NCBI GenBank assembly: GCA_013399305.1 | Contig: VXAI01000028.1 | Span: 6,463,086-6,527,085 of the forward strand | DNA: 64,000 bases | DNA from: Rostratula benghalensis | Taxonomy: Eukaryota > Chordata > Aves > Charadriiformes > Rostratulidae | Direction: 5' to 3' | Shown here: positions 51,753 to 64,000 of the stretch, in pieces | Layout: every line of letters begins with the position of its first letter | Numbering within the stretch: the stretch's first letter is position 1 | The notes under the pieces: generated by a model | What the model was told of the DNA's origin: nothing | Database searches by the model: none | The model's input: the letters and a program-made list of their open reading frames with translations, nothing else | Translations under genes and position numbers: made by a program

Positions 51753-54700
51753 CTCATGATCGGGGCTTAATAAATTGATAGCAGCTAATTAAACCCTGTG
51801 CCTTAACTGCAAAATCCTCTCCCAAGAGGAATAACTCAGGAGGATGTTTCCATAAATGATGATAGCCTTTTTCTTTGTAAGAATTGTGCTCTCTGTATGT
51901 TTTAGCGTATGATCTGAGGATAGCACATGCTTTTTACAAACTTCTTAGTGGCAGGCGTGGGCAAAGTATGTGGGCTAAAACCCTAAAAAACATGTTTCAA
52001 ATAGTCATGCCAAAAGTCTGTACAACTACCTGATAAAATGTCAAATAGGAACAATTCCATTGTTCATGCCCAGAAATCAAAAATAGATTTCTCAGTAATA
52101 CAGTGTTTTCTCTTTTAATTCTAAAAATACTTTCTCTTTGATGGATAAATATATGTCAGTCTTGGCAGAAATGTATTGGTTTTAGAATGGCAATAGTGAG
52201 TATTCTAGAAATTAATGGAAAATTACATAGAGAATGGCAGTCCACAGAGATGATGCTGAAAGTCAGAAAATAGTGGAGCTGGAGAGGAATCAGAGTTCAG
52301 AAAAGAAATACTGGAATGAAATTGTGGATGAAAAGCTGCCTGGGAATGCAGAAAATAAACCATTAATGGCAGCCATGAGAGACTTGTGCAGAGACTGATC
52401 TCAAGATGATATTCTGAAGAAATCTGTGTAGGAATGACTGTTCCCAAGCAAGGAATGGTCCAGTAGTGGACAGGTAATCAGGCTGTTGAGGGACAAATGA
52501 AGATTGCCAATGCAAAATGCAGGGTTAGGCTTGGCTTGTGTGGGGCAGACCAATAACCAGACACAGGGGAGAAAAGGCTGAGGAATGAGTGGTTGGTAGG
52601 ACTATTAAAGGAACAGCAGAAAACCCATCTGAAGGGACATATCAACTTTTAATCCAGAAATACAAAAATATGAGCTATCATATGAAATCTATGGTTGTAA
52701 GTTATCACAGCACTGGGAGGGAAAAAAGGCAAAAAAGAAAGCTAAAAAGCAAGCAAAAAAGCTTGAGTTTTACTTCATCTTTTTTGCCTAAGGTCAATTT
52801 TTAATTCTGTGCTGAATATAGCAGGGCCACAGCAAGGAAATGTGCTGAGAAATTGGCACATTATATGCAAAGTAAGCAGTAAACAGTAAAGTTGGTAACC
52901 AGGGAGAGAAACTGGCACCTCCTCATGCATGGCTGGCTGCAGTTGCTGTGGTTGAGACATGGCTGGCTGAAGGGCAAGGCTGAATCCTGCTCCTGCTGCT
53001 AAAATCTGCAGTCTCCTCCCTTGCCCAAGTACAGCGCAGCAGTGGCAGGGCTAGGTTCGCCGGCACTTTGCCTCTCCCATTCTTGACACAGAGCTGTGAG
53101 GGCCTCCTCAAGTCCTCAGAGATCCTGCTCTCACCTCATCTGCTGTGGCTCAGAGCCCACAAGGGCCTCTTTTCCCAGTAGGTAGTAATTTGAGCATGAA
53201 CTAAAACCAAGGACTTAAATTTAGCTGAAGGAAAGATCAGGTTAAACCTAAAACTTCAATGAAACAACTCTTTTGAGCATGAGTTGTTAACTTGCTTCAG
53301 GCTGGCATAGCAATTGCAGTCACCTTTGTGTACAGTTCCTATACCACACATCTGGGGTTTTGTGACATTTGCTCTTTGGGGCAGCTTTCCCTTAAGGTAT
53401 ATAGTTTAATTTTTAGGAAACTAAAACCCTACAGCATATGTTTCTTAAGTGGTAAATGGCTGCATATCCTGGCAATGTCTGTACATCTTGCTTGGAAAAC
53501 TGGGAATGATGAGAAAGCCTCTCAAAGGTGGTGGGTTTGGCACTTAAGCGTTTTCAAGTCTAAAAACTTGGCATTCTTCACTCAGTTCAATTTGGTTTTT
53601 ATGTTTCTGACTTGCTGGTTTTCCTGCTTTAATATTTCAATGGCGTTTAGCAGTCAGACAAAAGAGGGGGTCAGAGAAGAGAAAGAGATTTCAAAGGAAA
53701 AAGAATTCATATTTTCTCCTAAAAACTACTGAACTATGACCTATTGTAGTGAGTGCAGGTTTTTTTTGCTGTTTCTGAGCTTTACTGCTTGAGTCATCCA
53801 TTTCTCTTTTTAAATGTACATGGAGAGGAGCGTGCCTGCTCACAGTCTGGATAGACTGCTCTCCCAGCACCCCATCCCAGTTTGCTGCAGTACAGCTACT
53901 TGCTTTTCTGGGATCAGGAGGTTATGGCAAAGCAGGAATTTTCCATTCAGCACTGTGAATGCAGAAAGACTCATTGTCAAACGATCGATATTTTCTTCCA
54001 GCCTTGGAAACCCTGCTGAGGTTCAGCCTTCAGGAAATTTTTTTTATTTTTTTTTTCCCCCCACAAAGAGAACCCTTCATTATGAACTGATAATTAAAAA
54101 GCTGAAGCCTAATGTACTCCATGGTTTTCTTTCAATTCAGACTATAAATACAAAGCCAGCAATTTTCAGGACAGACTTCTGCAGATACAGCATCTGAGTG
54201 AGAAAGAAAAGTGAAGTAACAAGTCCTGCATATTAGATATGTCTAATAAAAGAGAACAGCAGCTGTGGGTGTGTACGTTACAAGTTTCAGTATGTAGTTT
54301 TAAAGAAAAAAGTAGGACTACAAATGGAGATTTGTTATGCCAAGAACAGAAGCATAAGCTAATCTCTGTCTCGTCCCAGTTTGTTGCAGTTCTTTTATAC
54401 TTGGCCAGTGTCTGCTGATGAAGGTCAGCGTAGCTGCATTATCCCATTTACAGCAGCAGGGAGCTGATCAACTCATGTAAGTGGGTTTGTCCCTGATTGG
54501 CAGTAGTGAGGAAAATCAGACTCCCACCAAGAAACTCAGGCCTGGAGTAAAAAAATTGCTGGTTTCAGTGTCTAAACTGAAAGCTTGTTTAAAAAATAAA
54601 AAAAAAAACTGGGGAGGGAGGGAGAGCAAGACAAACATTTACTGCAGGAAAACTGGAGGTGATACTTAAAAAGAGTATTGATGCTTGTAAAATGAGAATC

Positions 54701-56203
54701 ATGCAATAATTCTTAATAATAGATAGCAATATAGCCTTCAAATAAGAAAAAGGTTTCAAAGCTGTGGAATTACACAGATATAAATGCGCATAAGCAAATA
54801 TGCAGTGACCCAGCAGCGCTTCATTGTTGTTCCACCAACTTTTCTTCTCTGTAACCTGTGAGTTTATGGTACAACGTTATCTCCCATCGCCCCTACTAGC
54901 TGCTGCTGAAGCTGTACGCAGGAAAGGATTTGCAGAGCACAAAAAAAGGCCATACATAAGGAATTGAGGGAACACTTTCTGGAGTTACCCCAAGGTTAAT
55001 AGAAGTTTTCTCTCATCTAACATTTCTTATTGAAATGTGAACAGCAGGTACTCTTACCTGTCTTCTCTTGCCACTTTGGCAACATCTTCATATACAAAGC
55101 AGTCTGTCTCACTCACAACTTTTGGTAGCTTGTCACCGGCTAATATGATAACAGCTCTCCCTGCCTCGCTGGGAGGCAAGCAGAAGCACATTTTTGGAAT
55201 AATTATCTTATCACATAAGCAGTGAAGCAGGGAAATGTTCTACTTCTGTTATGAGCGGCAATTTCCATTGTTTGCCGGAAGAACAAAAACACCATTGAAT
55301 AATCTTTACAGCTATGAAAGAAATAAGAAGTAATACAGGCAATAAATTACACACTGCAAAACGTGCAGTAAAGCTTAGCAACAGCATTTTAAAAAATCCA
55401 TCTTTCTTTTAGAAAGTCTGTGTTTCTTTCATTAGTGTGAATTTCTGAGTATGCCTCGGCCTCCATGTGTGCTACCAAAAGGACTGGCAAATTGTCCTGG
55501 AGGCTGTGAGCCTGATCTCAGTGATTTGCCAATATAAATTACCAGTATCTCCACTAAAATCGCTGGAGCCCAATTGTGGGAGTTAGTAAGTTGACAAAGC
55601 TCCATTGACATCTATTGAACTATGCTGCTTTGTCCCTGGTGATCTGCCCCAGAGAAATCCCAGCTGATGTAATTGCTTGAATCAAGCAGAACTTGCCTGT
55701 AACTAGTGGAAGAGAAATGTTACCCCTCTAAGACAGAAATTTGTTGCAAACCCCCTGAAGAGCTTGAAAAGCTCCCAGTATCTCTGTGCTGTCATTAATA
55801 TCAGCCCAGGGGATCCACAGGAAACGTAAAACCAAACCATAGCAGAGTAGGGTTTATCCTTGCCTGGCATTGTGAATAATTTCTGTTAGCTTTAAGAGAT
55901 CCGATTCACATGGCGTGATTTTCAAAACAGTTACACTGCCATTGCCTATTGCATTTCAAAGGATTTTTGAGCACACACACTGGACACTTACTGTCAATAA
56001 AGCTTTACTGCTAATACATCAAAAGTATTCTATGGGTAAACTCTGCATGCTGGCCAGTGATGCTAGTACCTGTTTTTAATTGCAATTTTTAAATAACGCT
56101 TACATTATCCGAAAAATAAGGGACACAAACTGTCAGGTATTTCAACAATAATTGGATTTTAGATGGGTTGATTTCCCTTTCTTTTTGGTGTTGCTCTGGA
56201 ATT

Positions 56204-56304
56204 GGGGTTTTGGGGGGATAAGGTTTTGGTTTTGGGGGGGTTAGTTGGTTTGTTTTTCTTTTTAATTAGGGTTTTTGGTTCGCTTTTTGTTTTTTTTTTT
56301 TTTT
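56204..56304 (+). repeat. GT-rich low complexity with long G runs and T15
   Basis: G4 (56204-56207), G6 (56212-56217) and G7 (56234-56240) are spaced by T-rich loops. GGTTTT-type sequence follows, ending in fifteen T (56290-56304). Confidence 0.85.
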
Positions 56305-59300
56305 GCCAGGATAGAAGAATGGATCATGTGTTTAAATGCCAGGTTCACTGATGCCTCATCAACCAAAATGGATGGTCTTCTGTTGAACTATTTATACTGC
56401 TTAGGTGGCTTCTGGTGGCTGGGGGGCTGGTTTTAGCATTTGGAAGATAATCTTCCGGGATACGCAAGACAATGAAGTTTCACTAGCATAAATTAGAAGT
56501 TACTGGGAATAGAACAAACTTCTCTGTTTCAGACTTGCCTGTTTTGGTTGGGGTTTTTTTTTTTCTGTTACTCTGTGCGAGTTCAGCTTCTGGGCTCATC
56601 TTTCTATTCTGCACAATCTTTTTTTTCTCTGAACATATGAAAGGCTGCAAAAGAGATAATGCCTTCTCTGGTAAGATCAGCTATGCAAATGAGGTTCTCT
56701 GGGTACATGGAAGGCTGTCCTGGGTTTACCAAATACAGAATATCCTTCACATAGTGGAAAATATAACGAGGTCTTGCAAACAGTCCTGTCCTGCTCCCAA
56801 CAGTAACTGTTTCTGTGAGTTTTTACAATGGTTCAGTTCCTATGCTGAAGTCTAAATAAGAGGACTGTACAGTTCCTTTCCTCTCTCTTAGACCTACTTG
56901 ATACGGTCACTGCAAATGGGAGAAAGAAACCATGGTACTATGTAGAGATGTCTGTGCCTTCTGACTTTATGAAAGACACAAATGTTACCAAAGCTTTCTA
57001 GCTTCCAACTCAATTAAATAGATGGAACAGCAGAAAGAATTTGAGGACTGTTTCTCCTCTGCATCGTTTCATAGGGCCAGAGGGTAGAAAAAGGCCTTAT
57101 CTGCAAAGCAGGCTACAACTTATGAAAGAGGCGTGATTACCTTAAGGAGAGATGATTTGTATCACAAAGAGCTGTGTATGCTGCTGAACACTGGATTTTT
57201 CACAATGAAATATGTTACTTTAGCTGCTTTGCCTAAAGTCTATTACAAGAGAGCTGGACCCTCATGCTTGGAAAGTTCTGGAGCTTGGTGCTTAGCAGCA
57301 TCTTTGCAGCTGGAGCCGACATTACTCCACTGATGTTGGCCTCTGCAGGGGGATGCACTGATTTATACTGGTTATAAAATATTCTAAAAGTACAATTCCA
57401 ATGGTACCAGAAAGATACTATAGTGTTGTAGTAGTATTTCTAATAATATTGATTATTTTCAGAGCAATGAATTCTGTAAAATGTTTCTAGCTTTATTCTG
57501 CATTAGAACCACATGAAAGGTATAATCTTCAAGTTAAATGTAGGCCTGGTGTGCAGGGCAATGTGAGATAGTGCTAAATACACTCACTTTGCAAGCTAAA
57601 GGCCACACATCATCCACAGCATTTATTTTTCTCTATAATCAATGCACTTAATTAATCAGCTGCACTCTGAGAAAGTGCAAGGTAGCTAATCACTTCAACC
57701 ATTAAGCAGTGGTGTTAATTTTCACTTAAGGCATCATCCGTGGAAAGTAAATTAAGATTCTTAAAATGAGAAATGCACAGTGGTGGAAGAGAGCTGATAA
57801 GGACATTTCTGCATCAGTTCTGGCTGGTGCTGTTGAAATCGGTTTGTGTCTCTCTCCAGGGCTTCTCCAAGTAAGCTTTTTGAAAACATTTTCTTCTTTT
57901 ATTTGGGCAAGAAAAGTAAAGGGAAGATGTTAGTCTTCACTGTTTGCTGTGGGATGGACCTGACATCGCTTTGTTTTGTTTTTTTATTACCTCCCTTTCT
58001 GCAGACCAATTGTCTTTTGGAACTGGCTGGAAATCTTCCATTAGAAAAATATTTTTGCTAGTAAAGATTAATGTTGTATAAAATCAAATTGTTGATGGGA
58101 AAATAGTAGTGAAATATTCTAATTTTGGATCGGTTCAACTGCATTTTAAATATTTGATTTCTAGAACACAATGAATTAAAACAGCAGCAACAAAATCCCA
58201 CTCTGGTATATGGTCTGCTTGGGAGCATGTGGTCAGATACACAGTCCCCTGGTGGTAGTGCACACCATGTAGTTTTAAAACCAGTTTCAGCAAAATGAAG
58301 TAAGAGCTTCTGTTTCCCCAAAGTGAAAATACCTCATTTTGGGTTGAAAAAGGCAAAAACACTTTTGAAGATTTTCCAGCTTGGAAGCCTTTTAAATTTT
58401 TTATTTTTCAAAGAGTGGTTAAGGCAATAACTAGCATGGAAATCCCTGAATATCCATCAGTGTTGAAATGGAACTTAATTAAAATTCATGCTGTACTTAC
58501 TTTTTTGGCTACCAGGGTATCATCAGGGAAGTCTGAATTAGGTGGTGCATATGGGGAACGCTATTCCCTCACAAAGCTTCATCAAAATTTGACAGGTGTT
58601 AGGGAGAGACTCTCAGATCCAATGATGATTTTTGGAAGGAGAGTCTCAAACACACTATTAACTACTGGGTATGCAGCTGGTTTTAAAAGGGGTTTTGGCC
58701 AAGCTCATAGGGTCAAACAAACCTGCAGAAGAGGAGAGCATAGGGGTATGAGGAGTCTGCTTTCTTTTGTGAAACCATAGTAGCATAACTACAGTAGGTA
58801 AAGTTGCAGATGACCTCTTAATATATGAAATAATTCTCCTTTACTGTATGCCTGTAAATTAATTTGGTTCATTTGAAATTAATTCATTTTTTTTTCTGTC
58901 CTGGCACTTCATTTTGATATGGTTGTTTGCTTTGTATTGTTGGATTTTAGTTGTATGAATTTATATTCTCCATATTAATATTTTACTACTTAGTAGCTAT
59001 GTAGGTGGTTAAGATATTTTTAAACACCTGCCCTATTTCATGTTGCTTTGATTTAAACATAATGTTCTTCACTTCTGTTGCATTCCCAACAGAAGCAATA
59101 AGCATAATGAACATATCTTACAGGGGAACAAAATAGCAGCACACAATGTCTGATAAAATGTTGGCCTCAGTCAAGTCACTGGTAGTTTTTCTATTAAGTT
59201 CAGAGCAGTCAGAAATTTGGCAGATAATATAAATGACAGGTTTGTAATGTTTGTTCTACTGTGTATTCCTTTTTTTAAATCATCACAGTAAGAAGCGTAG

Positions 59301-59901
59301 GCTTCCATGCTTCAGCTGAGCAGTAATGATACCAAGAGATGTAGAAACATGACTGCCCATGGTAACATGTTTTACTGTAGAACAGGAGCTGGTATTTGAT
59401 GAAACTTTGGCCGCTTTCAGCACTGTGTGGCTGCCATTAGTAGAAAGTTAAATGGATGTGGTAGTGCATTGTAAGCTTTGATGTAGATCAGGGATCATTG
59501 GAAATGTTCTGCAGGCAGGATGTGGTCTAGATTTTATTAAAGGAGATTAATCTCTCTTTGAATATCTATAAAGGAGAGCAGAAGGACTGAGCTATGTTCA
59601 AGAATGTCAGTAATTTCAATCTCAGCACATTGTTTTTGGAATTAGTTCTGATGAGAAACCCAATCATTTTAGTTCAGTGGCTCTTAACTCACCTGCAGAA
59701 TTAGTCAACAATGCTACTGTGTCTGACTGTAATTGTGAATCTTTCAGTCAGCTGATGATGTCTAGACATTTCTTAAATTTACATATCTAGTAAATTACAG
59801 TGACAACTTTAGCTACAGTGATATATATACTAATCCTTAAGAGAAGAACTTGGAATGATCATGTATTATTTAAAAGCATAAACACTTGCAATATGTATTA
59901 T

Positions 59902-59932
59902 GTGTAAATTTACACGAGAACGTCTGTTCTCG
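59902..59932. repeat. Two abutting perfect inverted repeats
   Basis: GTGTAAATTTACAC (59902-59915) is a perfect 14-bp palindrome. Its last C is also the first base of a 7-bp stem, CGAGAAC (59915-59921), with loop GTCT and GTTCTCG (59926-59932). There is no coding context. Confidence 0.9.
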
Positions 59933-61542
59933 AGATCCTACTTTCTCTACCTGAAATTTCAGATTTAGCTGTCCCTTGGTTTTGCTTAGTCCACGTGGAA
60001 TAAACAATAGAAACTTTTTAATTAATGCAAAAGCCTACAAATTGGTCCATTAAAATCCCTGGAAACCCAGCATATCTTTACAGGTATTAGTCACATTATT
60101 AATACTCCCTGGAATGCTCTCAAACTATGCTGTGCTAATAAGGTCAGCATGCAGCTGGAATAAAGCAGATCTTCAAGACCTTCTAACTCTAAGGCCTGTA
60201 AGTCAAGTTGTAGTTGCTTTCTGTGACAAAATAAATGTAGATAATAGTTTGTGGTGTGCTTTTTGTGTCCCTTCCCTGAAAGGTTCGTCTGCTTTTGATT
60301 AACCCACAATGTCACTTGTATATATGTCTAGTTATCGTCTTCCATCTTCATGCAATTAGGGGAAACAGCAGTTGAGCAGTTGCTAATGGTCTCATCTCTT
60401 GTTAGCTGAGAAACCTTTCAGATTGAGGAAAATATCCCGTCACTTTTCTGTCTCATCTGTTTTTACTTTCAGTTCCTCTATATCAGCAGTATAGCTCTCC
60501 CTGTCCTCCTCTCTCCATGACCACCATGGGCCTGGTCTGTCTGTTCTGGCCAACTCCCCAAACCAGCTGAAGCCACTTTGATTTCTCTCTCTGCAAAGCC
60601 ACCGATTACCCATTTTGTAACAGGATTGGTGTAACCCATTAAAGTGCTCACCCTTAATATCCTGCCATGTTTGCGTTATGAGTGCCACTATAGCCGCATG
60701 CCCAGTATTCCTGCAATTTGCTGGAAGCATTGGTAATTGATGAGTTTTTAGTGACCCTGACTGTGATGCCTTTGTGGCCACAGAGAGTGCTGTGGGTGCC
60801 AGTGCCTGCCACCTGTAGTGGCAGGGAAGTGTTTCCCTCCCAGCACAGGTGGACACATTCACCTGACTATGTCACACTAAACAGCTGGATTTGAATGACT
60901 GCTGAGTTTGTACTGCAGCCTCCGAGATACAGATTTTCTTCCACTGATGGAAAAAACTGTCCCTTGCCCACGACTCAAGAAACCTTTATACTGCATTGGA
61001 TCTGAATCCTGTCTGCTGTGTTTCATGGGAGAGCCTGTAGCAGATTTTGGTGGGCTTTGGATCAGGCCCAGTGAGAGGAGCAAGAGGACTTAGCTCCCAT
61101 TCTCTTCCAGCTCGTCATTCAAAGAGGCTAGAAGTGCTGGCTGATACCAAACCTATGCAAATGCAACCTTTACTGCAGATCGGCACCCAACACATATTTG
61201 ATGTGCTGACAAACTTGTCAGTTACTTCTCGCAGGAATATAACTAGAAGTAATGGACCTGAACCTCATTTCTCTGCTGCTAGCTTTATACCTCTATAACT
61301 CTCTCAACTGCAGTAGGTCACACTAATACATAACTGAAATTTCTGAAGGAGGAAGGAAATCCATATATTTGAAAGGGAATGTGGGCCAGGTTTTTAATAA
61401 AATGGAACACTAAAGCTAGATGAAGTATGTGTTCACAGTATTTTTCAGTAAAAGTCATTGCAATCTTTGTATTTGCTGTTACGATAAAATAATGCAATGG
61501 CTAATACGTGTCTTGACACTCAGCTGCCTTTTTTTTTTTCTT

Positions 61543-61569
61543 CCCCCACGCTGCCCCCCCTTCCCCCCC
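61543..61569 (-). repeat. C-rich run; G-quadruplex-prone on the minus strand
   Basis: C5 (61543-61547), C7 (61554-61560) and C7 (61563-61569) are separated by 6 and 2 bases and preceded by a T tract. The seven-base runs can each supply two G-triplets on the opposite strand. Confidence 0.8.
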
Positions 61570-63360
61570 AAATTAAAAAAATCGAGTTTATTTCATAATC
61601 TGAAGCTTTAAAGCTTTATATTTACTACTTGCCCTGAAAAACTTTAACAGTAATGAGTTGCTGAATTTATTTATTTTTCTTAATTTTCTTAGCAATGTGC
61701 CTTCCTGTAAACATTTGGTACCCCTTCACTTTGTTGCAGGTTCAGCTTAAAAATTCTTCTCCACCCTCTCTGAAAATGAAGGAATGTTTGGCTGAGCAGA
61801 CATAGATTTTGAGGTGTTTGCTTGGGCTTTTTGTTTGTTTTGGGGTTTTTTTTGGTAAGTTAACTTGCTTTTGCCTCCAGAGCTCTGGCTTTAATTAAAA
61901 ACTGGTGATGTGCTTCAGGTTTCCTCTACATCAGCCTGAACATTGTGGAGAATGCCAAGAGGTGAATTCTGAAGCAGCCTCTTTATTATGAGCACAAGTT
62001 CATTTGGCTGCTTGCTTTTTAATAAAGTTCTCCTGCCTGTCTTAATTTCTTATGCTTTTTCCTATGTGGGGTGAAGATGCAGTGGAGAGGAAACAGAGAG
62101 TATTTCAATAAGATAGTTCTATTTATAAAAAAATTTTTGGAAGAAGAATTTTAAATTATCCACTTAAAATACCTGCCCAGCCTAGATTTTTTTCTGTGTT
62201 TTTATTTTTTGGTCCTGGTTGACTGTATTCCTTGAGCTAAGCATTAGCAAAGAGCTGCATAGAGTAAGATGGCCCTTAGCTGCATGCATTTGGATTTTGA
62301 TTTAGTTTACCAAATGCGGGAAAACTTTTGACTGTCTTCGTACCTAAGAATGGAACTGGTAATTTCATCTCTTAAGCTTGACCAGATTTGTGCTTAGATC
62401 TACCTCTGTGGTATAAATAAATCACTGCTGTACTGCTCTAGTGCCTTAACTCCACGTGAACTGTTTTGTTTAGCTGCAGCCTTTTTTCTGAAGATGCTTA
62501 CGTGCTATCTGGCAGTGTAACTCATGATGGTTTTCTGATTTTGTCTGCAGGGGAGATAAGAAAGAAATTAGTAAGGAAAAAGTAAAATTAGAGGTTGTGT
62601 GACATTGTAGTTCAAAGTGATATGTAGAGAGGATCATTAGTTACGCAACGAAGGAAATCTGCTTAATGTAGAAAAATAACACAATGTAAGATGATCTCAG
62701 TAAAGCTATTTTGCTTCATAACTCTTACTTTAAAAATAATGGTACCTTAATGAAGATAAATATAAATGTTTTTGTGGCTGTGTTTCTTGTTTGTTTGTTT
62801 TTAAACATAAGCAGTGAAAAAGTTTCAGCTTTGCAATATAAGAAGTTGAATCAGAGGTGGGACAGCCTGCATTTCTGTTATAAACTAAGCAGTAGTCACT
62901 GGTTGTTTGGTGTCAGTTTATCCTCTATTGGGGTGTAATTCCACTACTTTAGCTTTTGACCTATCTCAGATGCCTTATGAGGATTAAGGAAGTTGAAATA
63001 AGAGCTTTTTCAGTGATAACTAGAAAATTAAATCACCACTCCAGTGTGCTCTATGCTTGCTCATTCTGTGGCTAGGCAAGGCCTTTAATGAATGCCTGAA
63101 ACTGGGCTTATGGGGAAATAGGAGGGCTTGTGGGGACCTCAGGTATTACTTGGGACCCAGCACACTTCTCTTATTCATCCATTTCAAATTCTGTGTTATT
63201 CCTTGACAGCTTTGAAAAGGAGGATGGCAGAAAAGTGTGCTGCTGTCTTATCCATTATTTGAGATCTGGCTGGTGTTGCCTGGCTGAGTATTTTTACTTT
63301 TAGGATATACCTGTAAGAACTGGATAAAAGGATTACGTATCTGGAGGGACATGATGATGT

Positions 63361-63560
63361 TCACCAGGAGGGGCTTTGATCTTTAAGGAAATTTTTTCAC
63401 AATGAGAACAATCAGCCATTGGAATAATCTCCCCAAGGAAGTGGTGGATTCCTCAGCATCAGTGCTGGACCATCTTGTTTAAACTATGATTTTGCTGAGG
63501 AAGGTTAGACCAGATGATCCTCAAGGTCCCTCCCAACCTAGTATTCTATGATTCTGTGAT
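63361..63560 (+). mobile_element. CR1 LINE 3' tail, sense strand
   Basis: Words such as ggaaattttttcacaatgag, ccccaaggaagtggtgga and agaccagatgatcctcaagg lead to the terminal attctatgattctgtgat. It may extend upstream to about 63316, but similarity there is weak. Confidence 0.88.
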
Positions 63561-64000
63561 TATTTTATGGATATATTCTTGGTGTTGACAAGGTCTTGAA
63601 AGCAGCTCTGAGTTTGCTGGATTGTAATATAGGACATGTAAATGTAGAGGAAGTCCTGTTTAAGAAGTTGCAGGTGGTTTTGTTTGTTGTTTGTTGGGTT
63701 TTTTCTTTTTTTTTTTTTTTTAATTTCCATTAAAAAATAAAGCCAAACCCAGAAAGCAAAACAGAAAAGAATAATGTGCTTCCCATGGCAGAGAGGAGAC
63801 ATGTTACTATGTGACTGCTGACTTTAAAAACAGTTTGTTATTAATGACCTTTAAGCCTTATAGCACCCCTCCTAGGCAAAATATCATGTTGCCTCCTTTT
63901 TTGCCTCCTGGTGAGCATATTCCATTTTCTTAAGCTCGTGTGTACAAAACTACATTTCATTTTTCCACCACATGACATTTGGTGTTATTTTAGTACAATT

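Larger units (their letters stand above)
50254..64000 (+). other. PCSK2: PCSK2 intron 5, 5' portion (partial)
   Basis: This sequence follows the exon 5 donor and continues past the window edge. It holds sense-strand CR1 tails at 51336-51752 and 63361-63560, a GT-rich stretch at 56204-56304, two abutting palindromes at 59902-59932, a cytosine-rich run at 61543-61569 and a T16-type tract near 63705. Stretches at about 50575-50980, 52960-53160 and 60440-60870 look richer in G and C than their surroundings, but I cannot assign them. I recognise no further exon. Confidence 0.8.

Noticed and set aside
53292..53732. 146-codon open frame on the + strand
   Set aside because: The translation resembles no family I know, has no conserved motif, and lies inside PCSK2 intron 5.
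59915..59932. Possible glucocorticoid or androgen response element (AGAAC and GTTCT half-sites)
   Set aside because: The half-sites are separated by four bases, not the five of the standard element, so I kept it only as a palindrome.
50254..64000. PCSK2 exon 6 with the catalytic histidine
   Set aside because: No segment encoding the expected continuation (SYDFSSND, HGTRCAG) was found, so it likely lies beyond the window.
1..64000. CRISPR arrays, bacterial operons, tRNA or rRNA genes
   Set aside because: No regularly spaced repeats, ribosome-binding-site-led gene strings or recognisable RNA gene signatures; the DNA is vertebrate intronic.

Overview
The window is single-copy vertebrate DNA, almost certainly from a bird. 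The evidence is four spliced coding exons of a subtilisin-like prohormone convertase, several 5'-truncated CR1 LINEs with the typical CR1 3' end (ATTCTATGATTCT-type), and an LTR that resembles bird ERV-L-type LTRs. I see no bacterial operon, phage, CRISPR array, rRNA or tRNA. The species cannot be fixed from the sequence alone.

The only gene I can support is PCSK2 (proprotein convertase 2, neuroendocrine convertase 2) on the + strand. The window holds the end of the intron before exon 2, then exons 2 (16973-17077), 3 (46290-46403), 4 (48091-48199) and 5 (50216-50253), and the start of the next intron. Exon numbers and residue numbers follow human PCSK2 as I recall it. The four exons join in frame to encode residues 60-181: the second half of the prodomain, the RRKR zymogen cleavage site, the start of the catalytic domain and the catalytic aspartate (Asp167). 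The signal-peptide exon should lie upstream of the window, or less likely in the N gap. The exons with the catalytic His and Ser and the P domain should lie downstream.

Layout: 1-16972 is intron 1 (partial), with a 101-base assembly gap at 8159-8259, a short CR1 tail, a 0.78-kb antisense CR1 and an LTR of about 0.49 kb. 17078-46289 is a 29.2-kb intron 2 with a second long antisense CR1, a CR1 fragment and several homopolymer tracts. 46404-48090 (intron 3) and 48200-50215 (intron 4) are short and each carries a guanine-rich run able to form a G-quadruplex. 50254-64000 is intron 5 (partial), with two sense-strand CR1 tails and an unusual pair of abutting palindromes near 59.9 kb.

Over 99% of the window is intronic and looks ordinary. 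I did not find a new gene system. The points most worth a second look are the exon-phase pattern around the cleavage and catalytic sites, the uneven divergence of the prodomain, the LTR, the two intronic G4 motifs and the palindrome pair.
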